64,000 nucleotides of DNA from CAVQBP01 sp963782475 (GCA_963782475.1 CAWAJW010000008.1:62001-126000); one strand, 5' to 3'; counted from the first letter of the stretch, positions 16,679 through 27,724 are shown. Numbers and translations: made by a program. The notes: generated by a model from the sequence alone, not told the origin.

Positions 16679-19516
16679 TTATGATCCTTTATGATCCATG
16701 AAAAAATATTTTGCAAACAGAGATTGATTTTCTTTTTGAACTTTTGCTAAATGGTTCTGAAAAATTTCCGGGGATTCAAATCCTAATTTTCCGGCAAATA
16801 TTTTCAAATTATCCCGGTTAAAAGTTAAAGAAGATGTGGTATTATTATATATATTCTGATTATTTAATTCCAAAGTTTTCAAAAAAATAAAATTCTGTTT
16901 CAACAGATTAAAATCATTATCAAAGCTTTTATTTTCGCTGATTATTTCAATAGTTTTTAATATTCCCTTTCCCCGTGATATTTTAAATAAATCCGGAATA
17001 GTGAGCATAAAGAATTGAACTATAAAATCAATATCCATTATTCCGCCAGGGCTCTTCTTTAAATTAAATATTTTTGTTAAAGAAGATAGATCGGAAGGAT
17101 ATAGTCTGCGCCGCATATTTATCATCTCGGATCTTATTTTATCTTTGTCCTCATTTATTATCTTTTCATTTATTGTTCTAACGAGGCTGCTGAATAAGCT
17201 TTTATTGCCGCAGATAAAATTTAATTTGCAGAAAGATTGGAATTCCCACGTCCTGGCTCTTTTAAAAATATAATTTTTATAGCTGTTCAGCTCCCAGCTG
17301 AGAGGACTGCTGACACCTTCGGGTCTTAACCTGCAATCTACATCGAAAGGTTTGAATTCTTCTTTTAACCTGTTCAAAAAGTTCTGGAATACCTTTTGAA
17401 TTTCAGGAACCGCATTTATGTCTTTCACAATAAAAACCAGGTCAATATCGGATGCAAACGTGAGTTCGCATGCACCGAAGCTTCCCATTGCTGCAATAAA
17501 ATATCCTGATTTTTTTATTTCATTATCCAATAAATCTTTTGCAAAAAGGTTTATTTTCTGTTTGAAGTACTCCGACAAAATGGTGGATATCTCCCGGAAT
17601 GAAATAAGTGAATCATTGAACTGTGCAGAAAGAATAAATGACACTTCTTTTGTTGATAATTTCTTAATATTATTTCGATTTAGTTTTAAAAAGATTTTCC
17701 TGGTTAAAAATATTTCTCGGAGCCCGTCATCTTCAGAAAAAAGATCAACAGCTTTTTGTCCATACTCACACATATTTAAGAAAAACCTGAAAAATTTTTT
17801 TTCAAGAAATTCATTATACCATAGTGAAGGGAAGGTAATGTATCTAATGACTCTTACAAAATTTTTCAGCACAAGATCCGGATTTTGAGATTTTTTAAGA
17901 TATTCTATTAAGACAGGTTCAATTTTCTGGAAAGCGGAAATTGACTGCTGATCGAATTCCCTATATCTCAATAAGCCTTTTCCTTCCCTGAGGTATTGAA
18001 GGTCTTCCTTTGCTTTTTTATTATTTTCGAAATGAACAGCTGATACAGCAGGAATTTTATTTTTAACAGTTGATTCTTTTTCTCCTAAAACAGAATTATA
18101 AATATTTCTTACTATCTTTCTCCTTTTATCGACAGCATTTTTGAATTTTGTAACCGAATCAAAATTTAGATAAGCGCTTAATTTTTCAAGCGTTTCTCCG
18201 CCTGAAGGAATGACATGTGTCTGAGAATCATTCATCAGCTGAAGATAATGCTCAATTTTCCTGTATAAAATATAAGATGAGCTTAAAGCTTCTGTTTCTT
18301 TTTCATTCAATAAATTATTTTCCCTCAGCTGTTTAATTGCATAAAGCGTATTGGAAGTTCTGATGCTTTTATTCTTTCCTCCATTCAGAAGCTGCAGTGC
18401 CTGTACGGTAAATTCAATATCCCTTATCCCTCCGGACTGCAGTTTTATATCTTCCTCTGTTTTGAGCTCCTTTTCAATATTATTTTTTAATTTTTTTATT
18501 TGATCGACCGGAGATATTGAAAAAGAGGAAGGATAAATGAAAGGCTGTAAATAACTGATGAATTTATCAAAAAGATTTTTATCACCTCCGACAAAATCTG
18601 CTTTAATTAACATCTGCCTTTCCCAGTCTTCACCGCGGCTTTCATAATAATTTAAATAACTGGATAAAGATCTGCACAAATGGGAAGTCCTGCCGTCCGG
18701 CCGCAGTCTTAAATCTACCCTGTAAATATACCCGGAACTTGTTATTGAAGTAGCACTTTCTATAAATAAATAAATAGCTTCAGTCAATATTTCATAATAT
18801 TCTTTAGCGGGACCGATAGTTGAATCTTCATCATAAAAAATAATCAAATCGATATCCGAGCTGTAATTAAGCTCATTTCCTCCCAGCTTTCCTAGAGCAA
18901 CTATGCAGTAACTTCTATTAATATTATCTAAGCCGTATTTTGATAAAATTTCCTTATAACAGATATTAAATAATTGAGCGGATATAACTTTCGCAAGTAC
19001 TGAAAGCTGTTTAGTAGTATCAGCTAAATCGGAGATATTGAGGATATCTTTAATACCGATCCTTAACAGCTCTTTCCTTTTTATTCCCCGCAGTGAATTA
19101 ATCCTAGCCTTAAGCGATTTAAACGACGAGGTTAATTCATTTAATGAAATAAGAAATTTCTCTTCATCCAGCGAAGCATTTAAGTTAGAAGGGTTTGATA
19201 TCCAGTAAAAATATTCCGGATCCCGTACAAGGATATCGGTTAAGTAATTACTGTTTACCGATATAGAAATCAATATTTCAATATAATGCGGATACTGTAT
19301 ACAATCATTTAAAAAAGCAATCTTATCAAATCTGTATTGCAGAATCCTAATAAAATTTGATTCGGCGGAATGATCGAAAATTCTCTTTGATACTTCAATT
19401 TCAATTGATTGTATCAGCTGATCAAAAGATTGAGGTGAAAGATACCCGGCAGATATTTCCGCTAATTTATTTATAAATTCTTTGGAGGGAGTATTTTTAT
19501 TTCTTAATTTATTCAA
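16679..19516 (-). CDS. glnE: Glutamine synthetase adenylyltransferase/deadenylase
   Basis: The bifunctional 945-residue enzyme controls glutamine synthetase by adenylylation. Two nucleotidyltransferase domains are visible. The first has G-G-N-E-L-N-Y-S-S-D-I-D-L (D221, D223). The second has G-S-F-G-A-C-E-L-T-F-A-S-D-I-D-L near residue 670. Each is followed by a helical GlnD-type region (Q-S-G-G-I-R-D-I-E-F and P-G-G-I-M-D-I-D-F). It is divergent from secA across a 294-base AT-rich gap, and glnB, encoding the PII protein that normally regulates GlnE, lies just beyond secA. No glutamine synthetase gene is in the window. Confidence 0.94.
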   Translation of the reverse strand: MNKLRNKNTPSKEFINKLAEISAGYLSPQSFDQLIQSIEIEVSKRIFDHSAESNFIRILQYRFDKIAFLNDCIQYPHYIEILISISVNSNYLTDILVRDPEYFYWISNPSNLNASLDEEKFLISLNELTSSFKSLKARINSLRGIKRKELLRIGIKDILNISDLADTTKQLSVLAKVISAQLFNICYKEILSKYGLDNINRSYCIVALGKLGGNELNYSSDIDLIIFYDEDSTIGPAKEYYEILTEAIYLFIESATSITSSGYIYRVDLRLRPDGRTSHLCRSLSSYLNYYESRGEDWERQMLIKADFVGGDKNLFDKFISYLQPFIYPSSFSISPVDQIKKLKNNIEKELKTEEDIKLQSGGIRDIEFTVQALQLLNGGKNKSIRTSNTLYAIKQLRENNLLNEKETEALSSSYILYRKIEHYLQLMNDSQTHVIPSGGETLEKLSAYLNFDSVTKFKNAVDKRRKIVRNIYNSVLGEKESTVKNKIPAVSAVHFENNKKAKEDLQYLREGKGLLRYREFDQQSISAFQKIEPVLIEYLKKSQNPDLVLKNFVRVIRYITFPSLWYNEFLEKKFFRFFLNMCEYGQKAVDLFSEDDGLREIFLTRKIFLKLNRNNIKKLSTKEVSFILSAQFNDSLISFREISTILSEYFKQKINLFAKDLLDNEIKKSGYFIAAMGSFGACELTFASDIDLVFIVKDINAVPEIQKVFQNFLNRLKEEFKPFDVDCRLRPEGVSSPLSWELNSYKNYIFKRARTWEFQSFCKLNFICGNKSLFSSLVRTINEKIINEDKDKIRSEMINMRRRLYPSDLSSLTKIFNLKKSPGGIMDIDFIVQFFMLTIPDLFKISRGKGILKTIEIISENKSFDNDFNLLKQNFIFLKTLELNNQNIYNNTTSSLTFNRDNLKIFAGKLGFESPEIFQNHLAKVQKENQSLFAKYFFMDHKGS

Positions 19517-19810
19517 AAAATTTCCGGAAAATCTGAAGTAAACTTGGTTCTTAAAAATATTAAAAATTAGAATAAAATTTCGGTTTTTATTAGATACAGG
19601 GAAATATAAAAGCGGCGGCGGTTTTCATTATATTTGTATATTTTTAAAACTTCCTGTTGAATTAGTTTAATCCATTTTTAAGGAAAAATGAAACTATTTT
19701 TAACTAAAAATGTAAAACCAATCTAATTTTAGGTATTTCTTCCTAAATTGCATTTCAGACCTTCTATACGTAATTTTAAAACCTATTAAATTCGACGGAG
19801 TTACATTTAA

Positions 19811-22800
19811 ATGATTAACATTGTAAAAAAAATTTTCGGTGATAAGCATTCGAAAGATTTTAAAATATTATGGCCGATTGTCGAAGAAATTAATGAAGAA
19901 TATGAAAAAATTAAAGGTCTTACGGATGATCAATTAAGAGAAAAAACCGGGGAATTTAAAGAAAAAATTCAAAATTATGTTGCCGAAACAAAACAGAAAA
20001 TTGATGAAATAAAAGAAAGACTTCATTCGGACGAAGAATTTGACCGGCAGACAGCTTATGATGAACTTGATGAACTTGAAGAAGAATTAAATGATAAATA
20101 TGAAGAAATACTTGATGAAATTCTGCCTGAAGCTTTTGCAGTTGTAAAATCAACATGTGAAAGACTGCTGGGTAAAACCTGGACTGCTGCAGGAACTAAA
20201 GTTGTCTGGAATATGGTTCCTTATGATGTTCAATTAATGGGCGGAATAGTTTTGCATCAAGGAAAAATTGCTGAAATGGCAACGGGCGAAGGTAAAACTT
20301 TGGTTGCTACCCTTCCAATTTATTTGAATGCTCTTACTGGAAGAGGAGTACATCTTGTAACTGTTAATGACTATCTCGCACTCCGCGACAGCGAGTGGAT
20401 GGGGGAAATTTATAAATATCATGGATTAACTGTAGGCTGCATTCTTAATACTATGTCGCCTGAACAAAGAAAAGATATTTATCAGTGCGATATAACTTAC
20501 GGTACAAATAATGAATTCGGCTTTGATTATTTGCGCGATAATATGACTGCCGATAAGGAAACACAGGTACAGCGCGGACATAACTATACGATTGTAGATG
20601 AAGTTGACTCAGTATTAATTGATGAAGCAAGGACGCCATTAATCATTTCAGGTCCTGTTGAAGTTGATGATCAAAAATTTAATGAAATGAAGCCGAAGGT
20701 TGAAAAACTTTATAGGTTGCAATCCAATTTAGTGGCTAAATTGGTTGGAGAAGCTGAACAATTATTAAATGAAAATGGGAAATCGAATGAAACTGAAGCC
20801 GGAATGGCATTGCTCAGATCATACAGGGGACTTCCAAAAAACAATAGGCTTGCAAAAGTTTTAAGTGAACCTACTTATAAAAAGTTAATGCAGTCTACCG
20901 AGCTGGAATATTTAAGAGAACAAGCTAAACATATGCACATTGTCGATGATGAACTTTACTTTGTCATAGATGAAAAAAATAATACAATCGAACTTACCGA
21001 TAAAGGAAGAGAAGAATTAGCTAAAGGGAGCGGCAATGAAAAAGATTATTTTATTTTACCTGATTTAGGAACAGAAATAAGCAAGCTTGAAAATGATCCT
21101 TCTCTTAACTGAAGAAGAAAAAACAAAGAAAAAAGATGTATTATATCAGAAATATTCAGAAAGCAGCGATAGAATCCATACAATAAACCAGCTCCTTAAA
21201 GCTTATACTCTTTTTGAAAAAGATGATGAATATGTAATTACCGAAGAGGGTAAAATTGCAATCGTTGATGAATTTACCGGCCGTGTTCTCCCTGGCAGGC
21301 GTTATTCTGACGGGCTCCATCAGGCAATCGAAGCAAAAGAGGATGTTAAAGTTGAAAGAGATACCCAGACTTTAGCTACAATTACTCTTCAAAATTATTT
21401 TAGAATGTATAATAAGATCGCCGGCATGACAGGTACTGCAGAAACAGAAGAAGGCGAATTTTTTGAAATTTATAAACTTGAAGTTGTTGTTGTTCCGACA
21501 AATAAACCTGTTGTAAGAGATGACCAGGATGATGCAGTTTACAGGACAAAAAGAGAAAAATATAATTCGGTTATTGATCAGATAGAAGAGCTTAGAAGTG
21601 CAGGCAGACCTGTTCTTGTTGGTACTACATCAGTAGAAGTTTCAGAAACAATCAGCAGGATGCTGAAGAGAAAAGGAATTCCTCATAATGTTTTAAATGC
21701 TAAACAGCATCAAAGAGAAGCCGAAATCGTTGCTCATGCCGGCGAAATTGGAGCAGTTACAATTGCTACTAATATGGCTGGCCGCGGTACTGACATTAAG
21801 CTGGGTGCCGGTGTAAAAGAAAAAGGCGGTTTGTTTATCCTGGGTACGGAAAGGCATGAATCAAGAAGAATTGATAGGCAGCTGCGAGGTCGTTCAGGCA
21901 GGCAGGGTGACCCTGGCACTTCGAAATTCTTTCTTTCACTTGAAGACGATTTGATGCGTCTTTTCGGAAGCGACCGTATATCTAATGTTATGAGCAGGAT
22001 GGGAATTAAAGAAGGCGAAGTTATCCAGCACCCAATGATTACAAAATCCGTTGAAAGAGCGCAGAAAAAAGTTGAGGAAAATAACTTTGCGATAAGAAAA
22101 AGACTGCTCGAATATGACGATACAATGAACCAGCAGCGCGAAGTAATATATACAAGAAGAATCCGGGCACTTCAAGGTGATAGATTAAAGAGCCAGATTT
22201 TTGAGCTCCTTGAAGATTATTTGCATGAAATTGTTGAAAAATATTTTGACGATGTTTTAGTAGATAATCTTAAAGAAGAAATTCTTCATAACCTTTTAGT
22301 CGAAATTAATATCGCGGCTACAGATTTTGAACCGTTGGGCAAGGATGGAATTGTAAATAAAATAATTGATTCGGCAAAGACATTTTATAATAAAAAAGAA
22401 GCTATGCTTGGTTCCGAAATGATGGCCAGACTGGAAAGATATGCGACTTTAAGTGTAATTGATCATAAATGGAAAGAACATCTACGTGAAATGGATGATC
22501 TTAAGGAAGGTATTGGTCTTAGAGCTTATGGTCAAAAAGATCCGCTCGTTGAATATAAAGGCGAAGCATTTAAACTCTTTTTAACTCTACTTGAAGAAAT
22601 AAGAAATGATACGGTTTCATTCGCATTTAAATTCTTTCCGCAGGCCCCCGAGGAAGTCCAAAATAGAAGGAGAAGACAGCCTTCAAGAATGGTTGAAACC
22701 AAGCAGAGCGCCGATAGAATGGGTATAACAACAAACAGGTCCTCTGAAGGCGGTGGAGAACAAAGTGCAGGCAAACCACAACCTATCCAGGTGGGTGAAA

Positions 22801-22868
22801 AAATTGGCCGTAATGATCCATGCCCTTGCGGAAGCGGAAAAAAATATAAGCATTGTCATGGAAAATAG
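19811..22868 (+). CDS. secA: Preprotein translocase ATPase SecA, single frameshift near 21107
   Basis: SecA is the motor that drives Sec-dependent export through SecYEG. The first frame (19811 to about 21107) has the Walker A block M-A-T-G-E-G-K-T and the D-E-V-D-S-V-L Walker B. The second continues to 22868 with E-F-T-G-R-V-L-P-G-R-R, M-A-G-R-G-T-D-I-K-L-G and R-G-R-S-G-R-Q-G-D-P-G. It ends in the zinc-binding tail C-P-C-G-S-G-K-K-Y-K-H-C-H. Removing one A from CTTAAC at 21104-21109 joins them into about 1018 residues. Because SecA is essential, the shift is almost surely a sequence error. GGAG precedes the ATG. Confidence 0.94.
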
Positions 22869-22996
22869 ATGATTATGTTAATGGACGATCTGACATGTAC
22901 GGCTTAAAAGAAAATCCGGATAGAAGTAAGACTTATCCGGCAGGAACGGTATTCAATTCATTTGAATAAATTTTAAATGAGTGCAGAAAAAGAAAT

Positions 22997-23335
22997 ATGA
23001 AAAAAATCGAAGCGATAATTCGCCCTTTTAAACTTGATGAAGTAAAAGAAGCATTAATAGAAGAAGGGATCAGGGGATTAACAGTTTCGGAAGTAAGGGG
23101 TTACGGAAGGCAAAAAGGACACACCGAGACGTACAGGGGGAGTGAATACCATATTGAATTTATTCCTAAGATAAAAATCGAGGTGGTTATAGAAGATGAA
23201 AAAGAGGAGCAAGTGATTGATGCTATTTTGCGAACTGCAGGCACCGGGCAGGTCGGAGATGGTAAAATTTTCATCTCTCACGTTGAAGATGCTATAAGAA
23301 TCAGAACTGAAGAATCGGGGAAAGAAGCATTGTAA
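22997..23335 (+). CDS. glnB: Nitrogen regulatory protein PII
   Basis: This 112-residue trimeric signal protein senses 2-oxoglutarate, ATP and ADP and reports nitrogen status. The T-loop G-R-Q-K-G-H-T-E-T-Y-R-G-S-E-Y contains Y51, the uridylylation site in proteobacterial GlnB. The B-loop G-x-G-Q-V-G-D-G-K-I-F lies near residue 85. T-E-x-Y-R-G-x-E-Y fits GlnB/GlnK equally well. It stands 128 bases after secA and may be transcribed separately. The functional partner GlnE is encoded on the other side of secA. Confidence 0.94.
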   Translation: MKKIEAIIRPFKLDEVKEALIEEGIRGLTVSEVRGYGRQKGHTETYRGSEYHIEFIPKIKIEVVIEDEKEEQVIDAILRTAGTGQVGDGKIFISHVEDAIRIRTEESGKEAL

Positions 23336-23380
23336 AATCTTTTACCTTTTACTTTTTTAAAATCTTTTTTAGCTTCATTT

Positions 23381-25645
23381 ATGAAATTTCATATCTATTT
23401 TTTAAAGAAATTAATGTTTCTTTTACCGGCAATTTTTATAGTCGGTTGCGGTATCTGGGGAGATTTTACAACTTATTTTAACCTTTATTATAATACTACC
23501 GATATTTTCAGCCAGGCCGAAAATGCAATAAAATCAGAAAAGCAGGATCTTTTTTCTACGGAAGAATTAACTGTGCCCGGATCAGCAGTACAGCTGCTTA
23601 ATAAAGTCATAGAAAAAGCTTCCCAAATTTTACAATTTCATGGACAGTCTGCATATGTTGATAATGCTTTATTAATGCTGGGGAAATCTTTTTATTATCA
23701 AAAAAATTATTTAAAAGCTTTAAGAGAATTCCAGGAGCTTATTGCTACGCAGCCCAATAGCAGCCTGATTTTGGAAGCTAAATTATGGATAGGTAAAACA
23801 GATATAAAATTAAAAAATTTTGATGAGGCCCTATCTATTTTAGAAGCGGTTAAGAAACAGGGAATTGAGGATGGGAAAAATGATATAATTTCCGATGCGT
23901 ATGTTGAAGAAATCAAATATAAATTAATTCAGCATGATGATGCAGGTGCTATAAGCTTATCCAAAGAGCTGCTAAATTTTTCAAAAGATGATGAGAGAAA
24001 TGCAGAAATAGTATATGAAATAGGAAAGCTTTATGATATACTAAATGATCCTGAAAATGCAATTTTGGCTTTTCAGAAAGTTTTTGATTACTCTCCTTCA
24101 TTTGAAATTGAGTTCGGAGCGCATCTTGAACTTGGTAAAGCATACAGGGAAGCCGGGCAGCCCGACAAAGCAATGTCTATTTTTAATGAAATGAAATCGA
24201 ATAAAATATATTCGGATTCGTATGATCAAATAGTGCTTGAGATGGGTATTACAGAAGTTGATTTAAAGAATTACTCCGAAGCTTTAAATGATTTCAAAAT
24301 TGTTGATACCGCTTATACTAACTCACAAAGTGCCGGTTTAGCAAATTATCAATTAGGTGAACTTTACCAGTATCATATTCCTAATTATGACAGTGCTTCC
24401 TACTATTATTCAAAATCGGTTACTTCCCGCCTGCCTGCAGAATATATATTAGATGCGAATGAATATATACAAAGATTTAGAAAATACAAGACGTTAAAAG
24501 ATAATATTGCACAAAATTATAAGAAAAAGGAATATATTGAAAACCCGGAAGCTTTTATAAAGGATTCGGTTGCTTTTTATTCTGATACATTAAAAAACCA
24601 GGATGAAAAGAATTCAAATACAGAAACACCTGTTTCCACAAATAATTCAAGAGGCAGGTTTAATGAAAGTAGGTTTTCAAATCTAAACAAAAATGAAAAT
24701 GCTGTTACGAAAACAGCGGCAAATTTAAAAGCAGTTTCGGGAATTCCGCCCATTCGTCCGAATATTTCGGTTGATTCTATTAATTTTCTATTAGCTCAGA
24801 ATTTATTTGAACTAGGGAACCTGTTTTTTACAGAATTCAATATTCCTGATTCGGCTTTCTATTATTATTCAACAATTTTAGATTCCTTTCCGCAATCAAG
24901 ATATCAAGCCAGAACAATGTATGCTTTAGGAAGTTATTATGAAACTGAAAATGAAAATTCTAAAGCAGATAGTCTTTTTAATATAATCTATAATAATTAT
25001 AAAAATGAAAATATAGTAAACGCTGCGGCAAACAAATTAAATAAACCGCTTATTAACCTGGATTATGATCCTGCAATAGAATTATATGCAAATGCAGAAA
25101 AGAAATTTTTGAATAAAGATTATAAAGAATCTTTGAATGAATTTTATAATATATATTTGAATTATCCTAAATCGGCTTTGGCACCCAAAGCATTATATGC
25201 AAGCGGATGGATTTCTGAAAACCAGCTGAGTTCGCCGGATTCTGCCATACTATTCTATGATACATTGACTGCTAAATATCCCAGAACAATCTATGCAGTT
25301 AAAGTCGGACAAGAAGTAAGCTTCTATAACCTGGAAAAAGAAAGAATAAGAAAAGCATATGAAGATTCATTAAAGCTTATTGAAAACGCCAGACTTGATT
25401 CGCTTAAAGCCGATTCATTAAGGATTAATAATAATATAAGTCCCGGGACAGTCCCTTCGGATACAACAAAGGTCATTAAAAGGCCGCTTGGCACTACAGT
25501 AAAACCAGATACGATTAATAATAGCATTCCCAATCCGGTTAGAGAAAGGAGAGAAGAAAGAAGAAATGAAATTGATACTCTTCAAAAAGGTCTTAGTAAA
25601 ACTCTCGATTCTCTAAAAGCAGGTCGTCCTAAAATAAATAAATAG
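23381..25645 (+). CDS. Large TPR lipoprotein
   Basis: The 754-residue protein opens with a signal peptide and lipobox I-V-G-C (C23), so it is predicted to be membrane-anchored. Tetratricopeptide-like repeats run through residues 60-370 (for example A-L-L-M-L-G-K-S-F-Y-Y-Q-K-N-Y-L-K-A-L-R-E-F) and again at 475-640. A disordered Asn/Ser-rich stretch separates them, and the tail is charged. This is typical of envelope scaffold proteins of the YfiO/gliding-associated type in Bacteroidota. It comes just before mtgA, so a role in cell wall assembly is possible, but nothing in the sequence proves it. Confidence 0.7.
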   Translation: MKFHIYFLKKLMFLLPAIFIVGCGIWGDFTTYFNLYYNTTDIFSQAENAIKSEKQDLFSTEELTVPGSAVQLLNKVIEKASQILQFHGQSAYVDNALLMLGKSFYYQKNYLKALREFQELIATQPNSSLILEAKLWIGKTDIKLKNFDEALSILEAVKKQGIEDGKNDIISDAYVEEIKYKLIQHDDAGAISLSKELLNFSKDDERNAEIVYEIGKLYDILNDPENAILAFQKVFDYSPSFEIEFGAHLELGKAYREAGQPDKAMSIFNEMKSNKIYSDSYDQIVLEMGITEVDLKNYSEALNDFKIVDTAYTNSQSAGLANYQLGELYQYHIPNYDSASYYYSKSVTSRLPAEYILDANEYIQRFRKYKTLKDNIAQNYKKKEYIENPEAFIKDSVAFYSDTLKNQDEKNSNTETPVSTNNSRGRFNESRFSNLNKNENAVTKTAANLKAVSGIPPIRPNISVDSINFLLAQNLFELGNLFFTEFNIPDSAFYYYSTILDSFPQSRYQARTMYALGSYYETENENSKADSLFNIIYNNYKNENIVNAAANKLNKPLINLDYDPAIELYANAEKKFLNKDYKESLNEFYNIYLNYPKSALAPKALYASGWISENQLSSPDSAILFYDTLTAKYPRTIYAVKVGQEVSFYNLEKERIRKAYEDSLKLIENARLDSLKADSLRINNNISPGTVPSDTTKVIKRPLGTTVKPDTINNSIPNPVRERREERRNEIDTLQKGLSKTLDSLKAGRPKINK

Positions 25646-25684
25646 CGATTACATCTTAAATCTGAGATAAAGGGAAACTTATTG

Positions 25685-26431
25685 ATGATTAATTTACAAT
25701 TCCCTAAAAATGAATTGGATTTTCTTGCGGACAAAATCATACCGGTTATTAAAAGGAAAAAAATAAGCTCAATTTCCCTGTATATTCTTTTCATCCTATA
25801 TTTTTCACTCCCTTCATTTCAGATACCATTGTTGGAGTATTCACATTTTAGAATCACATCATTAATGGAGCAAAGAGCTTTTGAACATAATTTTTTATAT
25901 TATCCAAGACAATCTTGGGTAAGTATAGATGAGGTAAATCCTAATTTATTAAAAGCTATAATTTCGATGGAAGACGGAGATTTTTTTCAGCATAAAGGTA
26001 TTGACTGGAAGGCAATAAAAACTTCCATTAAGACAAATAAAAGAAGAGGAAAGATTGTTAGAGGCGGAAGCACAATTACCATGCAGCTGGCAAAAAACCT
26101 TTATTTAAATACCGGGAGGAATTTCTTTCGTAAAGCTAAAGAGCTTTTAATTGCTTTCCGCATGGAGAAAGAAATAAGTAAAAGAGCAATTCTTCAGAAT
26201 TATATAAATGCTGTTGAATGGGGTGATGGTATTTTCGGTATTAAAGAAGCTTCGGAAATTTATTTCCATAAGGAACCTGCCCAACTAAATTTATCTGAAT
26301 GCATTAGGCTTGCCGCGGTAATCCCTTCACCCTTAATTCATAAACCTAATACTAATTCAAATTATGTACTTAGGAGATCTTCTATTATCAGTAGAAGGAT
26401 TGCCGATATTACATTGTTTCCAAATAAATAG
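25685..26431 (+). CDS. mtgA: Monofunctional peptidoglycan transglycosylase (GT51)
   Basis: This enzyme polymerises lipid II into glycan strands without a transpeptidase domain. One N-terminal hydrophobic anchor (I-S-L-Y-I-L-F-I-L-Y-F-S) lies near residues 32-45. GT51 motifs follow: I-S-M-E-D-G-D-F-F with the catalytic Glu, G-G-S-T-I-T-M-Q-L-A-K-N-L, K-A-K-E-L-L-I-A-F-R-M-E and Y-I-N-A-V-E-W-G-D-G-I-F-G. Length is about 248 residues. ATG 25685 is preferred over the adjacent TTG 25682. The AlbA_2 gene starts 3 bases after its stop, which suggests co-transcription. Confidence 0.9.
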   Translation: MINLQFPKNELDFLADKIIPVIKRKKISSISLYILFILYFSLPSFQIPLLEYSHFRITSLMEQRAFEHNFLYYPRQSWVSIDEVNPNLLKAIISMEDGDFFQHKGIDWKAIKTSIKTNKRRGKIVRGGSTITMQLAKNLYLNTGRNFFRKAKELLIAFRMEKEISKRAILQNYINAVEWGDGIFGIKEASEIYFHKEPAQLNLSECIRLAAVIPSPLIHKPNTNSNYVLRRSSIISRRIADITLFPNK

Positions 26432-26434
26432 AAA

Positions 26435-27094
26435 ATGAAAAGACGGGATCTGATAGACCTAATAGAGGAAGGTGAAAGTTTATTCTGCGAATTTAAACGC
26501 AAATTTTCTTCTCCAGAAAAAATTGCAAAGGAGATGATTGCTTTTGCTAATACGAAAGGAGGGTATATACTATTCGGTATAGATGATAACAAAAGCGTTT
26601 ATGGTGTGGAATCTGAAAAGGCGGAAACTGAACTGATTAAAGATTCTGCATTAAATTATTGTGAACCTCCTCTGGATATAAATATAGAATATATGGATCT
26701 TTACGGTAAAGAAATTGTTATTGCTGAAATACCAGAATCACTAAATAAACCTCACAGGATCCAGGATTATCAAAAAAACTTCGATATAAATAAAGCTATT
26801 GTAATGATTAGGGTTGCCGATAAGAGTATCCAGGCCAGTAAAGAAATGATTAGAATAATGAGAGCACATTCAGGTAATATGCAGTTAAAAAAATATGCAA
26901 TAGGACCAAATGAAAAGACCGTCTTTGAATATCTCCACAAAAATGAAAAAATATCGGTAAAAGAATTAAGCAATTTAATTAATATATCCGAGAGAAGAGC
27001 ATCCCGTACTTTAGTAAAATTAGTCCGAGCAAATTTATTAATGATTCATACAAAGGATAATGGTGAAGAATATTTTACCGGGATAGAAAAGTAG
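26435..27094 (+). CDS. AlbA_2 (Schlafen-like) domain putative transcriptional regulator
   Basis: The 219-residue protein has an N-terminal AlbA_2 domain: E-S-L-F-C-E-F-K-R-K-F-S, I-A-F-A-N-T-K-G-G-Y-I-L-F-G-I-D-D, P-H-R-I-Q. A C-terminal winged-helix-like segment follows (V-F-E-Y-L-H-K-N-E-K-I-S-V-K-E-L and I-S-E-R-R-A-S-R-T-L-V-K-L). AlbA_2/Schlafen proteins in bacteria are annotated as ATP- or nucleic acid-binding regulators, with nuclease activity in some Schlafen relatives. It is coupled to mtgA with a 3-base gap. Its targets cannot be read from the sequence. Confidence 0.75.
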   Translation: MKRRDLIDLIEEGESLFCEFKRKFSSPEKIAKEMIAFANTKGGYILFGIDDNKSVYGVESEKAETELIKDSALNYCEPPLDINIEYMDLYGKEIVIAEIPESLNKPHRIQDYQKNFDINKAIVMIRVADKSIQASKEMIRIMRAHSGNMQLKKYAIGPNEKTVFEYLHKNEKISVKELSNLINISERRASRTLVKLVRANLLMIHTKDNGEEYFTGIEK

Positions 27095-27163
27095 GCAGCT
27101 CTTCATTACCTAAATAATCGAAAATGCTGATATCACATCTCTGACGCCTTCGATCCATAAATG

Positions 27164-27724
27164 TCATTCGATTGCATCAAATATTTTTCTTAATTCAAAT
27201 ACTGCTATTCCGTATGCTACTGCAACATTTAAAGACTGCTTAATTCCATACTGAGGTATTTCAACCGAGTAATCAGAAAGATCAAGCAGCTCCTGCGATA
27301 CTCCTGTTATTTCATTCCCAATTATTAAACATAAAGGGAAATCTTCTCTTTCAATTTTATAATAAGGCTTGCTTGTACTTGTCAGCTCGAGAGAGCAAAT
27401 TTTAATTCCTTTCTTTTTCAATTTTAAAATAATTTCTTTTGGATCTTTAATATATTCCCAGCTTACGCTTTCTGTTGAACCGAGTGCGGTTTTTAAGATT
27501 TCTTTTTTGCCTGATGAAGATCCTTCTTTTGGAGGATAAGGAGTATAACCGCATAGAAATAATTTTTCAACCATGGCTCCATCGGAGGTGCGGAAGATTG
27601 AACCGACATTATAGTTGCTCCTGATGCTGTTTAAGACTACATAAACAGGTAATTTTTTAACTTTATGAAGAGTCTCTAAAGTGCTTCTGTTTTTTGAGAT
27701 TTCATCATGTGTTAATTTTTTCAT
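27164..27724 (-). CDS. TrmH/SpoU-family RNA 2'-O-methyltransferase
   Basis: The 186-residue SPOUT enzyme has motif 1 N-V-G-S-I-F-R-T-S-D-G (N39, R45), motif 2 C-L-I-I-G-N-E-I-T-G-V-S, and motif 3 I-P-Q-Y-G-I-K-Q-S-L-N-V-A-V-A. These form the knotted S-adenosylmethionine site. Length and lack of an extra N-terminal L30e-like domain suggest a tRNA-type enzyme. The modified position cannot be told from sequence. It lies 63 bases downstream of rlmN on the same strand, so two RNA-modifying enzymes may share a transcript. Confidence 0.88.
   Translation of the reverse strand: MKKLTHDEISKNRSTLETLHKVKKLPVYVVLNSIRSNYNVGSIFRTSDGAMVEKLFLCGYTPYPPKEGSSSGKKEILKTALGSTESVSWEYIKDPKEIILKLKKKGIKICSLELTSTSKPYYKIEREDFPLCLIIGNEITGVSQELLDLSDYSVEIPQYGIKQSLNVAVAYGIAVFELRKIFDAIE

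Noticed and set aside
21087..22868. SecA split as a two-gene (split protein) arrangement
   Set aside because: The two halves join at a single extra A inside a conserved block with no loss of sequence, and the second half has no proper start or ribosome binding site.
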